Of a stretch of DNA of 54,737 nucleotides, positions 39,658 through 47,260 are shown piece after piece. Below the pieces are notes generated by a model. It did no database searches, was not told the origin of the DNA, and saw only the letters and a list, made by a program, of their open reading frames with translations. A program made the translations under genes and the position numbers. Position 1 is the first letter of the stretch. Every line of letters starts with the position of its first letter. The DNA is from SIG607 sp045533195 (GTDB taxonomy: Bacteria > Bacillota > Clostridia > Oscillospirales > Acutalibacteraceae): contig JAZSHI010000020.1 in NCBI GenBank assembly GCA_045533195.1, positions 1-54,737 of the forward strand. The letters run 5' to 3'.

Positions 39658-40194
39658 CTAAGAAAGACAGAATTTTTCAGCCTGTTCTTTAACCACGGAA
39701 GAGAACCAACAGTAAAGCGCTTCTCCAAGCTCCTGATATACATTGTCGCCGTCATGAGAACACAGCATAGCAAAGGTCTGACCTATTCTCCTGTCAACCT
39801 CTATACCTCGTCTATATGCGAGATAGTAGAAAGAAAACGCACCCGTATCGGTAGAGGTTTTAAGTATTTCGGGATTATTTTCTTTCAGATAATCAATAAA
39901 TGCCTTCTGAGCAATTCCTGCATCGGTATCATCAGAACAATATCTTTCAAAGCCTACTGTAGCCGTAAAGGAAAGCAACATTCTGCGCTGAACAATCATT
40001 TCATAATCGCCGTCATCTTCATATTTGAAATTTGTGGCATCTTTAGAAAAGATTTGCGCAACAGCTCTGCCAAGATATTTAGCGTTATTACGTTCACCGG
40101 TACTTTCGCCCATTTCTCCTGCTAAAAGACGATTTCTTTTAACATCAACAGAGGGCTTATCACCCGCTATTTTAATATCGGAGTCAAAATTCAC
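39658..40194 (-). CDS. Hypothetical protein in the rpoD operon
   Basis: A 178-residue soluble protein that I do not recognise. It begins MNFDSDIKIAGDKPSVDVKR, has a charged region to about residue 65, then a mostly helical body with FTATVGFERYCSDDTD and FSFYYLAYRRGIEVDRR. No membrane segment, signal peptide or nucleotide-binding motif is seen. It lies two bases after the TSCPD gene and just before the amidase, so it is probably cotranscribed with dnaG and rpoD. A role linked to growth or cell-wall turnover is guesswork. Confidence 0.7.
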   Translation of the reverse strand: MNFDSDIKIAGDKPSVDVKRNRLLAGEMGESTGERNNAKYLGRAVAQIFSKDATNFKYEDDGDYEMIVQRRMLLSFTATVGFERYCSDDTDAGIAQKAFIDYLKENNPEILKTSTDTGAFSFYYLAYRRGIEVDRRIGQTFAMLCSHDGDNVYQELGEALYCWFSSVVKEQAEKFCLS

Positions 40195-40196
40195 TG

Positions 40197-40454
40197 TTAT
40201 TCCTCGTTTTCTTTTTTAAATTGCATAAGGGCAGCTGCCAATTGGGCAGGACAGGAAGTATCTTTAAAACCGCATTTAATATCCTTTAGTTTTTCGATTA
40301 CTTCGTCAATATCCATTCCTTTAACAAGGGCGCATATACCCTTCAAATTTCCGTTGCATCCGCCCTTTATTACTACATCGGTAATTTTTCCGTTTTCGAC
40401 GGAAAACTCCATATAACGTGAGCAGACACCTTTTGGTGTGTATTGGTACGCCAT
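40197..40454 (-). CDS. TSCPD-domain protein (TIGR03905 type)
   Basis: An 85-residue protein named for its motif, here KDTSCPAQLAAAL near residue 67. The N-terminus YTPKGVCSRYMEFSVENG and the GGCNGNLKGICALVKGMD loop match the small clostridial family, which resembles the C-terminal domain of vitamin B12-dependent ribonucleotide reductases. Conserved Cys residues (C11, C33, C41, C61, C67 approximately) suggest metal binding. Function is unknown. It lies 11 bases after rpoD. Confidence 0.9.
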   Translation of the reverse strand: MAYQYTPKGVCSRYMEFSVENGKITDVVIKGGCNGNLKGICALVKGMDIDEVIEKLKDIKCGFKDTSCPAQLAAALMQFKKENEE

Positions 40455-40465
40455 ATTATCACCTA

Positions 40466-41554
40466 TTATCTATCCTTAAAACGATTTGAACGAACCGGAT
40501 GACGCAATTTGCGAAGGGCTTTTGCTTCAATCTGACGGATACGTTCTCTGGTTACGTTAAATTCACTGCCTACCTCTTCGAGAGTGTGACATCTGCCGTC
40601 ATGAAGACCGAAACGAAGTCTGATAACAGCCTCTTCTCTTTCGGTAAGAGTTTTAAGAACACCGTCAATATCTTCGTTAGTAATGGCCTTAAGAGCAGCT
40701 TCATCGGGAGCCAAAGCATCTTCATCTCTTATAAAGTCCATAAGTCGTGAATCTTCCTCAGGACCGATTGGTGTCTCCATAGAAACGGGTTCCTGAGCTA
40801 CACGCATAATTTCTCTAACCCTTTCTACAGGCATATCCATTTTCTGAGCAATCATTTCTTCACTGGGTTCATAACCGTTTTCGTGAAGAAGCTGACTTTG
40901 AATACGTTTAAGACGGTTAATAGTTTCAACCATATGAACAGGAATACGAATGGTTCTTGCCTGATCGGCAATAGCGCGGGTTATAGCCTGACGAATCCAC
41001 CAAGTAGCGTAAGTAGAAAATTTAAAGCCTTTAGTATAGTCGAACTTATCAACAGCCTTAATGAGACCAACGTTACCTTCCTGAATCAAATCAAGGAAGT
41101 ACATTCCCCTGCCCACATATTTTTTAGCAATACTTACAACAAGACGCAAATTTGCTTCTGCAAGTCTTCTTTTAGCCTTTTCATCACCTTCAGCTATTTT
41201 AACTGCAAGTTCAATCTCTTCATCGCTTGAAAGAAGCGGAACTCTTCCTATTTCGCGAAGATATACTTTAACGGGATCGTCGAGAGAAAGATTATCAAGT
41301 GCACTGTCATCTTCTATACTATCAAGATCCATTTCTTCAAGCTTAAGATCATCATCTGTAGGCTCTTCATCATAATCAAGTTCAAGTAAAACTGGCTCGT
41401 CATAAAGAGCTTCAAGATCATCAGGTGCATTTTCGATTTCGTCTATTGAAAGAACTTTATCGCTTTTTTCAAGGTCGAAGGTTTCTTCCTTAACGTTTTC
41501 GGTTTCAACCTGCTCATTGACTTTTTCGTTCTTTACTTTGTTTTCCTTATCCAT
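40466..41554 (-). CDS. rpoD: RNA polymerase primary sigma factor RpoD/SigA
   Basis: A 362-residue sigma-70. A Glu/Asp-rich N-terminal region (about 1-95, region 1.1-like) is followed by region 1.2 (DPVKVYLREIGRVPLL), region 2 (YATWWIRQAITRAIADQ), region 3 and region 4 HTH (HTLEEVGSEFNVTRERIRQ). I chose ATG 41554, one base after the dnaG stop with GGGAG upstream; a longer frame overlaps dnaG. The dnaG-rpoD order is the standard macromolecular-synthesis operon of Firmicutes. Confidence 0.97.
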   Translation of the reverse strand: MDKENKVKNEKVNEQVETENVKEETFDLEKSDKVLSIDEIENAPDDLEALYDEPVLLELDYDEEPTDDDLKLEEMDLDSIEDDSALDNLSLDDPVKVYLREIGRVPLLSSDEEIELAVKIAEGDEKAKRRLAEANLRLVVSIAKKYVGRGMYFLDLIQEGNVGLIKAVDKFDYTKGFKFSTYATWWIRQAITRAIADQARTIRIPVHMVETINRLKRIQSQLLHENGYEPSEEMIAQKMDMPVERVREIMRVAQEPVSMETPIGPEEDSRLMDFIRDEDALAPDEAALKAITNEDIDGVLKTLTEREEAVIRLRFGLHDGRCHTLEEVGSEFNVTRERIRQIEAKALRKLRHPVRSNRFKDR

Positions 41555-41555
41555 C

Positions 41556-43322
41556 CTATTTATCTCCCTTTTTTGTTTTTGCAATTTCTTCCATTTTGTT
41601 TGCCCAGTCATCATCACTATCACTGTCGCTTAGCGAGGCATTTTGATGTTTTTTAATCACCTCTATACTGTCACGAAGGACCTGCAAAGCATTACGCTCT
41701 GCCTTGACCGAGCTTTGCAGTGAAACGATATAGCCTAGTTCATTAGGACTATATTTCTCACCAAACAGAGAAACGTCTATATTCTTGCCTTCTCTTAAAG
41801 CATCAAAAATATCCCCATATATTTTTTGATTAAGAGAAGTAACAAACATTGTGGGTGGCAGTTTATCTTCTACCACATTGAAATAATCAGGGTGTGCGAA
41901 AAGCACCGAAATTATCGTTTCTTCCGCAACGGCAACCTTCTTATTAAATTGCTTTTCAGGATTTACTGAATCTCGCGAAAACCTTGGAGATACTACCTCG
42001 GCAATTTCTTTTTTATATTTTTGTTTTGTTTTTGTTTCACGAAGTTTTTTAACGGCACTTTCAACTGAATTTTTTGAAAAGCCATAAACCTCAGCCAGTT
42101 TTCCGGTGTATAGATCAATAGTAAGCTCATCATCAGTATCAGCCAAAATCCCCGCCGCCGCTTTTAAATAATTAAGCTTACCTTCATTAGTATTAATATT
42201 ATAATCATACGACGCTATTCTTAATTTGTAATCAATGTCACTTTCCGAACCATCAAGTAAAACCTTTAACTTTTCAGGAGAGTTTTTCTTAATAAATTCA
42301 TCAGGATCCTTCCCTTCCGGCAGGACAAGAACACGAATATTCATTCCTGAGTCCTTAAGAGTTGAAAGAGCTTTTTTAACAGCATTTTGCCCCGCATTGT
42401 CAGAGTCAAAAAGTACAACTACTTCTTTAGTATAGCGGCAAAGAAGTTTCGCCTGCTCAATAGTAAAAGAAGTTCCTAAAGCGGCTACTGTGTTGGTAAA
42501 ACCTGCCTGGTGAAGAGAAATAACATCCATATTTCCTTCAACAAGAATGATTCTGTCAGCACAATTATTTTTAGCATAATTAAAGGCAAATAAATTTTCG
42601 CTCTTCTTATAAACTGGGGTATCAGACGTATTAACATACTTAGCCGATGCTTTTTCATCATCGGGTTTAGCTCGTCCGCTAAAAGCAATAACGTTTCCTC
42701 GCAGATTAATAATCGGAAACATTACACGATTTCTAAAACGGTCAAAATAACTGCCACGCTGACTCTTAGTAATAACATTCGCCTGAAGCATATCTCCGAT
42801 AGTATATCCTTTAGAAGTCAGATGTTTTAAAAGAGCATCCCAACTGTCAGGCGCACACCCCAAACCAAATTTAACAATAGTTGAACGTGTCAGCCCTCTG
42901 CCCACAAGATAATCCAGCGCCCATTTTCCATTTTCGGACATAAGATAATTATGATAAAACCTTGCAGCTTCGCGATTGATTTCAAGAATAGTTTGCTTAA
43001 GCTTTTGCATTGAATTATCTTCGTAACCGCTGTCAACAATCCGAACTCCTGATTTTTCAGCCAAATATTTTAACGATTCAACATAATCAAGATGCTCAAT
43101 AAGACTAGTAAAGGTAATAACATCTCCGCCAACCTTACAACCAAAGCAGTAAAAGGAACCGTTTTCGGGATATATGGTAAAGGAAGGAGTTTTTTCGTTA
43201 TGAAACGGGCACAAACCAATGAGGTTTTTTCCGCGGCGCTTAAGAACAATGTATTGTGATATAACCGATTCAATATCATTTTTATACTTAATTTCAGCTA
43301 TAACATCCTGCGGTATTGCCAT
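41556..43322 (-). CDS. dnaG: DNA primase DnaG
   Basis: A 588-residue primase that lays down RNA primers at the replication fork. The CHC2 zinc finger (C38, H41, C59, C62; CPFHNEKTPSF...FYCFGC) binds template. The catalytic Toprim core carries ILVEGNMDVISLHQAG and VVLFDSDNAGQNAVKK. The C-terminal helicase-interacting domain (about 450-588) ends in a charged, Asp/Ser-rich tail. Length is typical. It follows dgt by 29 bases and rpoD follows after one base. Confidence 0.97.
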   Translation of the reverse strand: MAIPQDVIAEIKYKNDIESVISQYIVLKRRGKNLIGLCPFHNEKTPSFTIYPENGSFYCFGCKVGGDVITFTSLIEHLDYVESLKYLAEKSGVRIVDSGYEDNSMQKLKQTILEINREAARFYHNYLMSENGKWALDYLVGRGLTRSTIVKFGLGCAPDSWDALLKHLTSKGYTIGDMLQANVITKSQRGSYFDRFRNRVMFPIINLRGNVIAFSGRAKPDDEKASAKYVNTSDTPVYKKSENLFAFNYAKNNCADRIILVEGNMDVISLHQAGFTNTVAALGTSFTIEQAKLLCRYTKEVVVLFDSDNAGQNAVKKALSTLKDSGMNIRVLVLPEGKDPDEFIKKNSPEKLKVLLDGSESDIDYKLRIASYDYNINTNEGKLNYLKAAAGILADTDDELTIDLYTGKLAEVYGFSKNSVESAVKKLRETKTKQKYKKEIAEVVSPRFSRDSVNPEKQFNKKVAVAEETIISVLFAHPDYFNVVEDKLPPTMFVTSLNQKIYGDIFDALREGKNIDVSLFGEKYSPNELGYIVSLQSSVKAERNALQVLRDSIEVIKKHQNASLSDSDSDDDWANKMEEIAKTKKGDK

Positions 43323-43351
43323 ATTAAACTCCTTTCAAAATTATTTATGTT

Positions 43352-44350
43352 TTAATGCTCCCAAGAGCTCGGAATGTAAATATTATTGAAGCTTACAACA
43401 GCATAATGATCGGTCATTCCCGCAATGTAATCAACAACGGCTCGTTCTACGCCCTCTTCATCACATATTTTTCGGTACTCCGAAGGCAGAAGCGAGGAAT
43501 TTTGACAGTAATAGTCATATAATCCTTTTATAAAGCCGAATACTTTGGATTCCTCAGATTTAGCTTTAGGATTACGGTACACAAACTCAAAAAGAAATTC
43601 GTGCAATTTATCGAAATAAATCTGCGTATCACTATCCATTAAAATATCTGTTTTGCTGTTTTCAATAATTGAAGTAACTAATGTATTAATACGCTGACTC
43701 TTAGTATTACCGAGTTTTTTGCGGATATCTTCAGGGATATCGTTAATACTTATTATATTACCTCTTACAGCATCTTCTATATCGTGGTTAATATAAGCGA
43801 TTCTGTCGCAAATTCTTACAATTCTGCCCTCTAAGGTCTCAGCGCTTCTTCCTCTGGTATGACAAAGTATTCCGTCAAGAACCTCATAGGTCAGATTAAG
43901 TCCCTTACCTGCTTTTTCGAGTTTTTCACATACTCGTACACTTTGCTCAAAATGAGTGAAAGTAAAAGGAGCAAGTTCGCAAAGCGCACGTTCACCTGCA
44001 TGTCCGAAAGGAGTATGTCCAAGGTCATGGCCTAAAGCTATAGCCTCTGTCAAGTCCTCGTTAAGACGCATTGCTCTTGCAACAGTTCGCGCTATCTGAG
44101 CAACCTCTAATGTATGGGTGAGTCGAGTACGGTAATGGTCAGATTCAGGAGATAAAAACACCTGTGTTTTATGTTTTAAACGGCGGAAAGCCTTTGAATG
44201 AATTATTCTGTCTCGGTCACGCTGATATACGGTACGCAAAGGAGATTCTTGTTCACTAAACTTTCTGCCTTTTGAATTATCGCTGAAAGCAGCCTCTTCG
44301 CATAAAAATAAATGCTCAGTATCTTCTATTCTTTTACGGATATTTTCCAT
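43352..44350 (-). CDS. dgt: Deoxyguanosinetriphosphate triphosphohydrolase-like protein
   Basis: A 332-residue HD-domain phosphohydrolase releasing triphosphate from dNTPs. The N-terminal QRDRDRIIHSKAFRRLKHKT, metal-binding RLTHTLEVAQIARTVAR and ALGHDLGHTPFGHAGE give the H..HD..D ligands of the family. Length fits the short bacterial dNTPase type. The position just before dnaG is common in Clostridia and suggests tuning of dNTP pools with replication (inference). Confidence 0.93.
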   Translation of the reverse strand: MENIRKRIEDTEHLFLCEEAAFSDNSKGRKFSEQESPLRTVYQRDRDRIIHSKAFRRLKHKTQVFLSPESDHYRTRLTHTLEVAQIARTVARAMRLNEDLTEAIALGHDLGHTPFGHAGERALCELAPFTFTHFEQSVRVCEKLEKAGKGLNLTYEVLDGILCHTRGRSAETLEGRIVRICDRIAYINHDIEDAVRGNIISINDIPEDIRKKLGNTKSQRINTLVTSIIENSKTDILMDSDTQIYFDKLHEFLFEFVYRNPKAKSEESKVFGFIKGLYDYYCQNSSLLPSEYRKICDEEGVERAVVDYIAGMTDHYAVVSFNNIYIPSSWEH

Positions 44351-44424
44351 AATTTCTCCAATTATTCTGAATATTTCTTTCTATATATTATATACGCCAA
44401 AAAAATCAAAAAACCTTTAATAAT

Positions 44425-45057
44425 TTATTTTTTTATAATATTAACAGGAGCAAACGTCTCTCCTTCTTTAGTTGGCGTAATTTTGCCGGCAAATGCATCA
44501 GTAATTCTCAATAAAAAGTCATCGCTTTTATCGCTTGGAAGAGTAAATTTAACTATAACATCTTCAGCAAAAACCGTATCTGTAATATTAATATCCAACT
44601 GGGCAAAAAAAGGAATTAAACGGTTATACTGCTGATAATCGCAATGGAGCGAAAACTCATCAATTAGTCCCATTTCAGCGATTGTAGCATTATCGACACA
44701 GTTTCGCGCGGCTTCACTATAGGCTCTGACAAGACCGCCGGTACCTAATAAAATTCCACCAAAATATCTTGTTACAACAATGCATACATCAGAAAGCTGA
44801 CGTCCCGTAATGATGTCAAGGACAGGCTTGCCGGCTGTTCCGTGTGGTTCACCATCATCAGAAAAGCGACACTCACCGCTTAACAATCGGTATGCGTAAA
44901 CATTATGACGGGCATCCCAATATTTACTTTTTTGTTCTTTTATAAAAGCAATTGCCTCTTCTTCGCTTGAAACAGGTTTCATCTCTGCAATAAAACGTGA
45001 ATGCTTTTCTTCATATTCACCAAGCGAAGCTGAAAGTAAAGTACGATAGCCCTGCAT
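44425..45057 (-). CDS. YigZ/IMPACT-family protein
   Basis: A 210-residue member of the UPF0029/IMPACT family. The N-terminal domain carries SDDGEPHGTAGKPVLD and VTRYFGGILLGTGGLVRAY, the diagnostic blocks. A C-terminal ferredoxin-like domain (about 135-205) follows. The eukaryotic homologue IMPACT regulates translation; the bacterial role is unclear. GGAGG before the ATG directly follows the rpmE terminator T-tract. Confidence 0.92.
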   Translation of the reverse strand: MQGYRTLLSASLGEYEEKHSRFIAEMKPVSSEEEAIAFIKEQKSKYWDARHNVYAYRLLSGECRFSDDGEPHGTAGKPVLDIITGRQLSDVCIVVTRYFGGILLGTGGLVRAYSEAARNCVDNATIAEMGLIDEFSLHCDYQQYNRLIPFFAQLDINITDTVFAEDVIVKFTLPSDKSDDFLLRITDAFAGKITPTKEGETFAPVNIIKK

Positions 45058-45070
45058 AATTCCTCCAAAA

Positions 45071-45100
45071 ATAAAACCGCAACCAACAAAGTGGTTGCGG
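45071..45100 (-). terminator. Rho-independent terminator of rpmE
   Basis: CCGCAACCA (45077-45085) and TGGTTGCGG (45092-45100) form a perfect 9-bp stem. On the minus strand TTTTATTTTT follows and runs directly into GGAGG of the next gene. Confidence 0.85.
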
Positions 45101-45108
45101 AATTGTAC

Positions 45109-45306
45109 TTATAAGCCGTAACGCTTTCTGAACTTGTCAACACGACCGCCGGTGTCAACCAGCTTCTGCTTTCCGGTAAAGAACGGATGACATTTAGAGC
45201 AGATATCAAGGTGGATATCCTTCTTGGTTGAACGAGTTTCAAACTCCGCACCACACGCACATTTAACAACGACTTTCTCGTACTGTGGATGTATAGCCTC
45301 TTTCAT
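45109..45306 (-). CDS. rpmE: 50S ribosomal protein L31 (zinc-binding type)
   Basis: A 65-residue ribosomal protein. C16 and C18 (KCACGAEF) with C36 and C39 (DICSKCHPFFTGKQ) give the four Cys of the zinc-binding form, so it is not the zinc-independent paralogue used under zinc limitation. The C-terminal GRVDKFRKRYG is conserved. It has its own promoter and terminator. AGAGGTGA precedes the ATG. Confidence 0.97.
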   Translation of the reverse strand: MKEAIHPQYEKVVVKCACGAEFETRSTKKDIHLDICSKCHPFFTGKQKLVDTGGRVDKFRKRYGL

Positions 45307-45344
45307 TACAGTGTCACCTCTTTCAAATTTTCGCTAACAAAAGT

Positions 45345-45373
45345 ATGTTAACACATTTTAATTGAAAATGCAA
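45345..45373 (-). promoter_or_regulatory. Predicted extended -10 promoter of rpmE
   Basis: On the minus strand TTGCAT (45373-45368), 17-base spacer and TAACAT (45350-45345), with TG one base before the -10. It lies directly after the spoIIR stop. Confidence 0.65.
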
Positions 45374-45381
45374 GTAAAAAT

Positions 45382-45984
45382 TTACTTATTTTTACGATTT
45401 TTAAAGAAATTTTTTAAATCTTCATAAATTTCGACGGTTTTAAAGCGAATTTCAAAGTCCGAACTGTTCTCTGCAACGTTGGCGCTATCGTTATTTACAG
45501 CATCTTCTAAACTACTCGAAGCACCGATGCATACAGCAGGAAACATCACGCACCACCAATTTTTACCCATACCTTCGTCTATAATAACGTTTATAGATTC
45601 ATAGGTACCTGCAGGTAAAGTAAATGTATCATATTCTCGGTTTTCAAAATAACTATCCCCTACATTCACGCAAACTTCGTAGTCAAAGCCGTTACTCACT
45701 ATAGTCTCTTTAGCTAAATTTTTAAAGTTATCTAAATTTTCCTGTGCAAATTTAACCGCTTCAGCCTTATTGCTGCAATTTTGAAAATCGCTGCCATATT
45801 CACTTAGAATTGCATCTCTGACCTTTAACTTTAAGCTCTGATCATAATCCGAATCAGAAGCTGCACGAATATGAAGTCTGAAGACGTTTTCTCTCAAATC
45901 TGAGCATAAGGCATCAAATCTTGCCATACTAAGTAAAACAGTTATAATAAGTCCGAAAACAATTGATATTTTAAAAATTCTCAT
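45382..45984 (-). CDS. spoIIR: Stage II sporulation protein R
   Basis: A 200-residue exported signalling protein made in the forespore under sigma-F; it triggers SpoIIGA to process pro-sigma-E in the mother cell. An N-terminal signal/membrane segment (about 4-20) is followed by the family blocks FRLHIRAASDSDYDQSLKLKVRDAIL and GMGKNWWCVMFPAVCIG. Length is typical. It is strong evidence that the organism, or its lineage, forms endospores. The ribosome site lies in a perfect inverted repeat (45986-46006). Confidence 0.93.
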   Translation of the reverse strand: MRIFKISIVFGLIITVLLSMARFDALCSDLRENVFRLHIRAASDSDYDQSLKLKVRDAILSEYGSDFQNCSNKAEAVKFAQENLDNFKNLAKETIVSNGFDYEVCVNVGDSYFENREYDTFTLPAGTYESINVIIDEGMGKNWWCVMFPAVCIGASSSLEDAVNNDSANVAENSSDFEIRFKTVEIYEDLKNFFKNRKNK

Positions 45985-45985
45985 A

Positions 45986-46006
45986 GTATAACCTCCGTGG
46001 TTATAC
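45986..46006 (-). promoter_or_regulatory. Inverted repeat over the spoIIR ribosome site
   Basis: GTATAACC (45986-45993) and GGTTATAC (45999-46006) are perfect inverted copies around a 5-base loop. The GGAGG ribosome site of spoIIR (45996-45992 on the minus strand) spans loop and arm, 7 bases before the ATG. It could be an RNA hairpin limiting translation or a DNA operator. Confidence 0.5.
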
Positions 46007-46025
46007 TTGACAATTCATTAATTAT

Positions 46026-46868
46026 TTATTCATTCACTGCTTCTACGGAATAAATACTGCTGTAGTTACTCTTTAAAATATTAAATGCTCTCTTGGCATC
46101 TTCCTTAGCTTTAAACAGTCCCATAACGGTTGGTCCGCTACCCGACAATGAGACAGCTACAGCGCCGTTATCTGATAAGTCACGTTTGATATTTTCATAG
46201 TCCCACACATAAGAAAAATCGTTTTTGAAGGACTGTGTAAAAAGGTTAAAATCTGCCGTCAAAAGTCCTTTTTCACAGTTATCAGATATTCGTCTATCGG
46301 ATAAAAAAATGCCCAATTCATCTATTTTCTTATACATAAGGGCAGTCGAAGGCTTCTCTCCATCTTTAATAAGCAGAAGATATAAAGGTAAATTACTATC
46401 AATTTTGCTTAATTCCTCACCTATTCCCGTTGCTCTTGCGGTACCTCCTTCAATAAGGAATGGTACATCGGCACCTAAGGATAATGATAGTTTCTTAAGT
46501 TCACAAATACTAAAGGGTTGACCATATAAAACGTTTAAACATTTTAAAACTGCTGCAGCATCGGCACTGCCACCGCCCAGCCCCGCAGCAATAGGTATAT
46601 TTTTTTCAATATTAATATAACATCCGCCGCAAATTTCTGATTTTTCAAAAAAAAGACGTGCGGCACGATAACATAGATTAGTTTCCCCCGATAAACTATC
46701 ATCATTACATATAACTTCAATAATGTCATTATCTGCTTTTGAAACACTAACAGTATCATATAGTGAAACAGTTTGCATTACTGTATCAATAGTATGATAA
46801 CCGTCATCCCTTTTTCCGCTTATTTCAAGAGATAGATTAACTTTTGCATAGGCTTTTATACTAATCAT
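46026..46868 (-). CDS. ispE: 4-diphosphocytidyl-2-C-methyl-D-erythritol kinase
   Basis: A 280-residue GHMP kinase of the MEP isoprenoid pathway, phosphorylating CDP-methylerythritol. Motifs are AYAKVNLSLEISGKRDDGYH at the N-terminus, the ATP loop IPIAAGLGGGSADAAAV and the third GHMP motif SLSGSGPTVMGLF. It complements dxs and ispA in this window. spoIIR follows after 41 bases and may share its transcript. Confidence 0.95.
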   Translation of the reverse strand: MISIKAYAKVNLSLEISGKRDDGYHTIDTVMQTVSLYDTVSVSKADNDIIEVICNDDSLSGETNLCYRAARLFFEKSEICGGCYINIEKNIPIAAGLGGGSADAAAVLKCLNVLYGQPFSICELKKLSLSLGADVPFLIEGGTARATGIGEELSKIDSNLPLYLLLIKDGEKPSTALMYKKIDELGIFLSDRRISDNCEKGLLTADFNLFTQSFKNDFSYVWDYENIKRDLSDNGAVAVSLSGSGPTVMGLFKAKEDAKRAFNILKSNYSSIYSVEAVNE

Positions 46869-46921
46869 TCAAATCACTCCTGAAATATTTTACCACAATT
46901 CGACAATTTTTAAAAGTATTA

Positions 46922-46950
46922 TTTACTTTTATCTCAAACTATGTTATATT
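46922..46950 (+). promoter_or_regulatory. Predicted promoter of the ACT-PFL pair
   Basis: TTTACT (46922-46927), 17 bases, TATATT (46945-46950), with TG one base before the -10. GAGGTG lies before the ATG at 46982. Confidence 0.5.
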
Positions 46951-46981
46951 ATTAACACAAATTACTAAGAGGTGTAGTTTA

Positions 46982-47251
46982 ATGAAAGTAGTTATTTCTG
47001 TTATAGGAAAAGACAGTGTGGGTATTCTTGCTGGTGTTTCAAATAAATGTGCAGAATACGGAGTTAATATCATCGACGTTTCGCAGTCGGTTTTGCAGGA
47101 TATGTTCTGTATGATTATGATTTGCGACATCAAAACGTTAAATACCGATTTTGATAAATTTGCTGATGTTATGTCTGCTTACGGCGAAGAAAAAGGCTTA
47201 TCTATTCACACCATGCACGAAGATATCTTCAATGCAATGCACAAAATTTAA
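46982..47251 (+). CDS. ACT-domain protein (UPF0237)
   Basis: An 89-residue single ACT domain. It opens MKVVISVIGKDSVGILAGVS with the glycine-containing ligand loop and continues GVNIIDVSQSVLQDMFCM. ACT domains bind amino acids or other small ligands; this family has no assigned ligand. It is almost always next to a PFL-family gene, as here (10-base gap), suggesting it senses a ligand for that partner. Confidence 0.93.
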   Translation: MKVVISVIGKDSVGILAGVSNKCAEYGVNIIDVSQSVLQDMFCMIMICDIKTLNTDFDKFADVMSAYGEEKGLSIHTMHEDIFNAMHKI

Positions 47252-47260
47252 GGTGACAAA

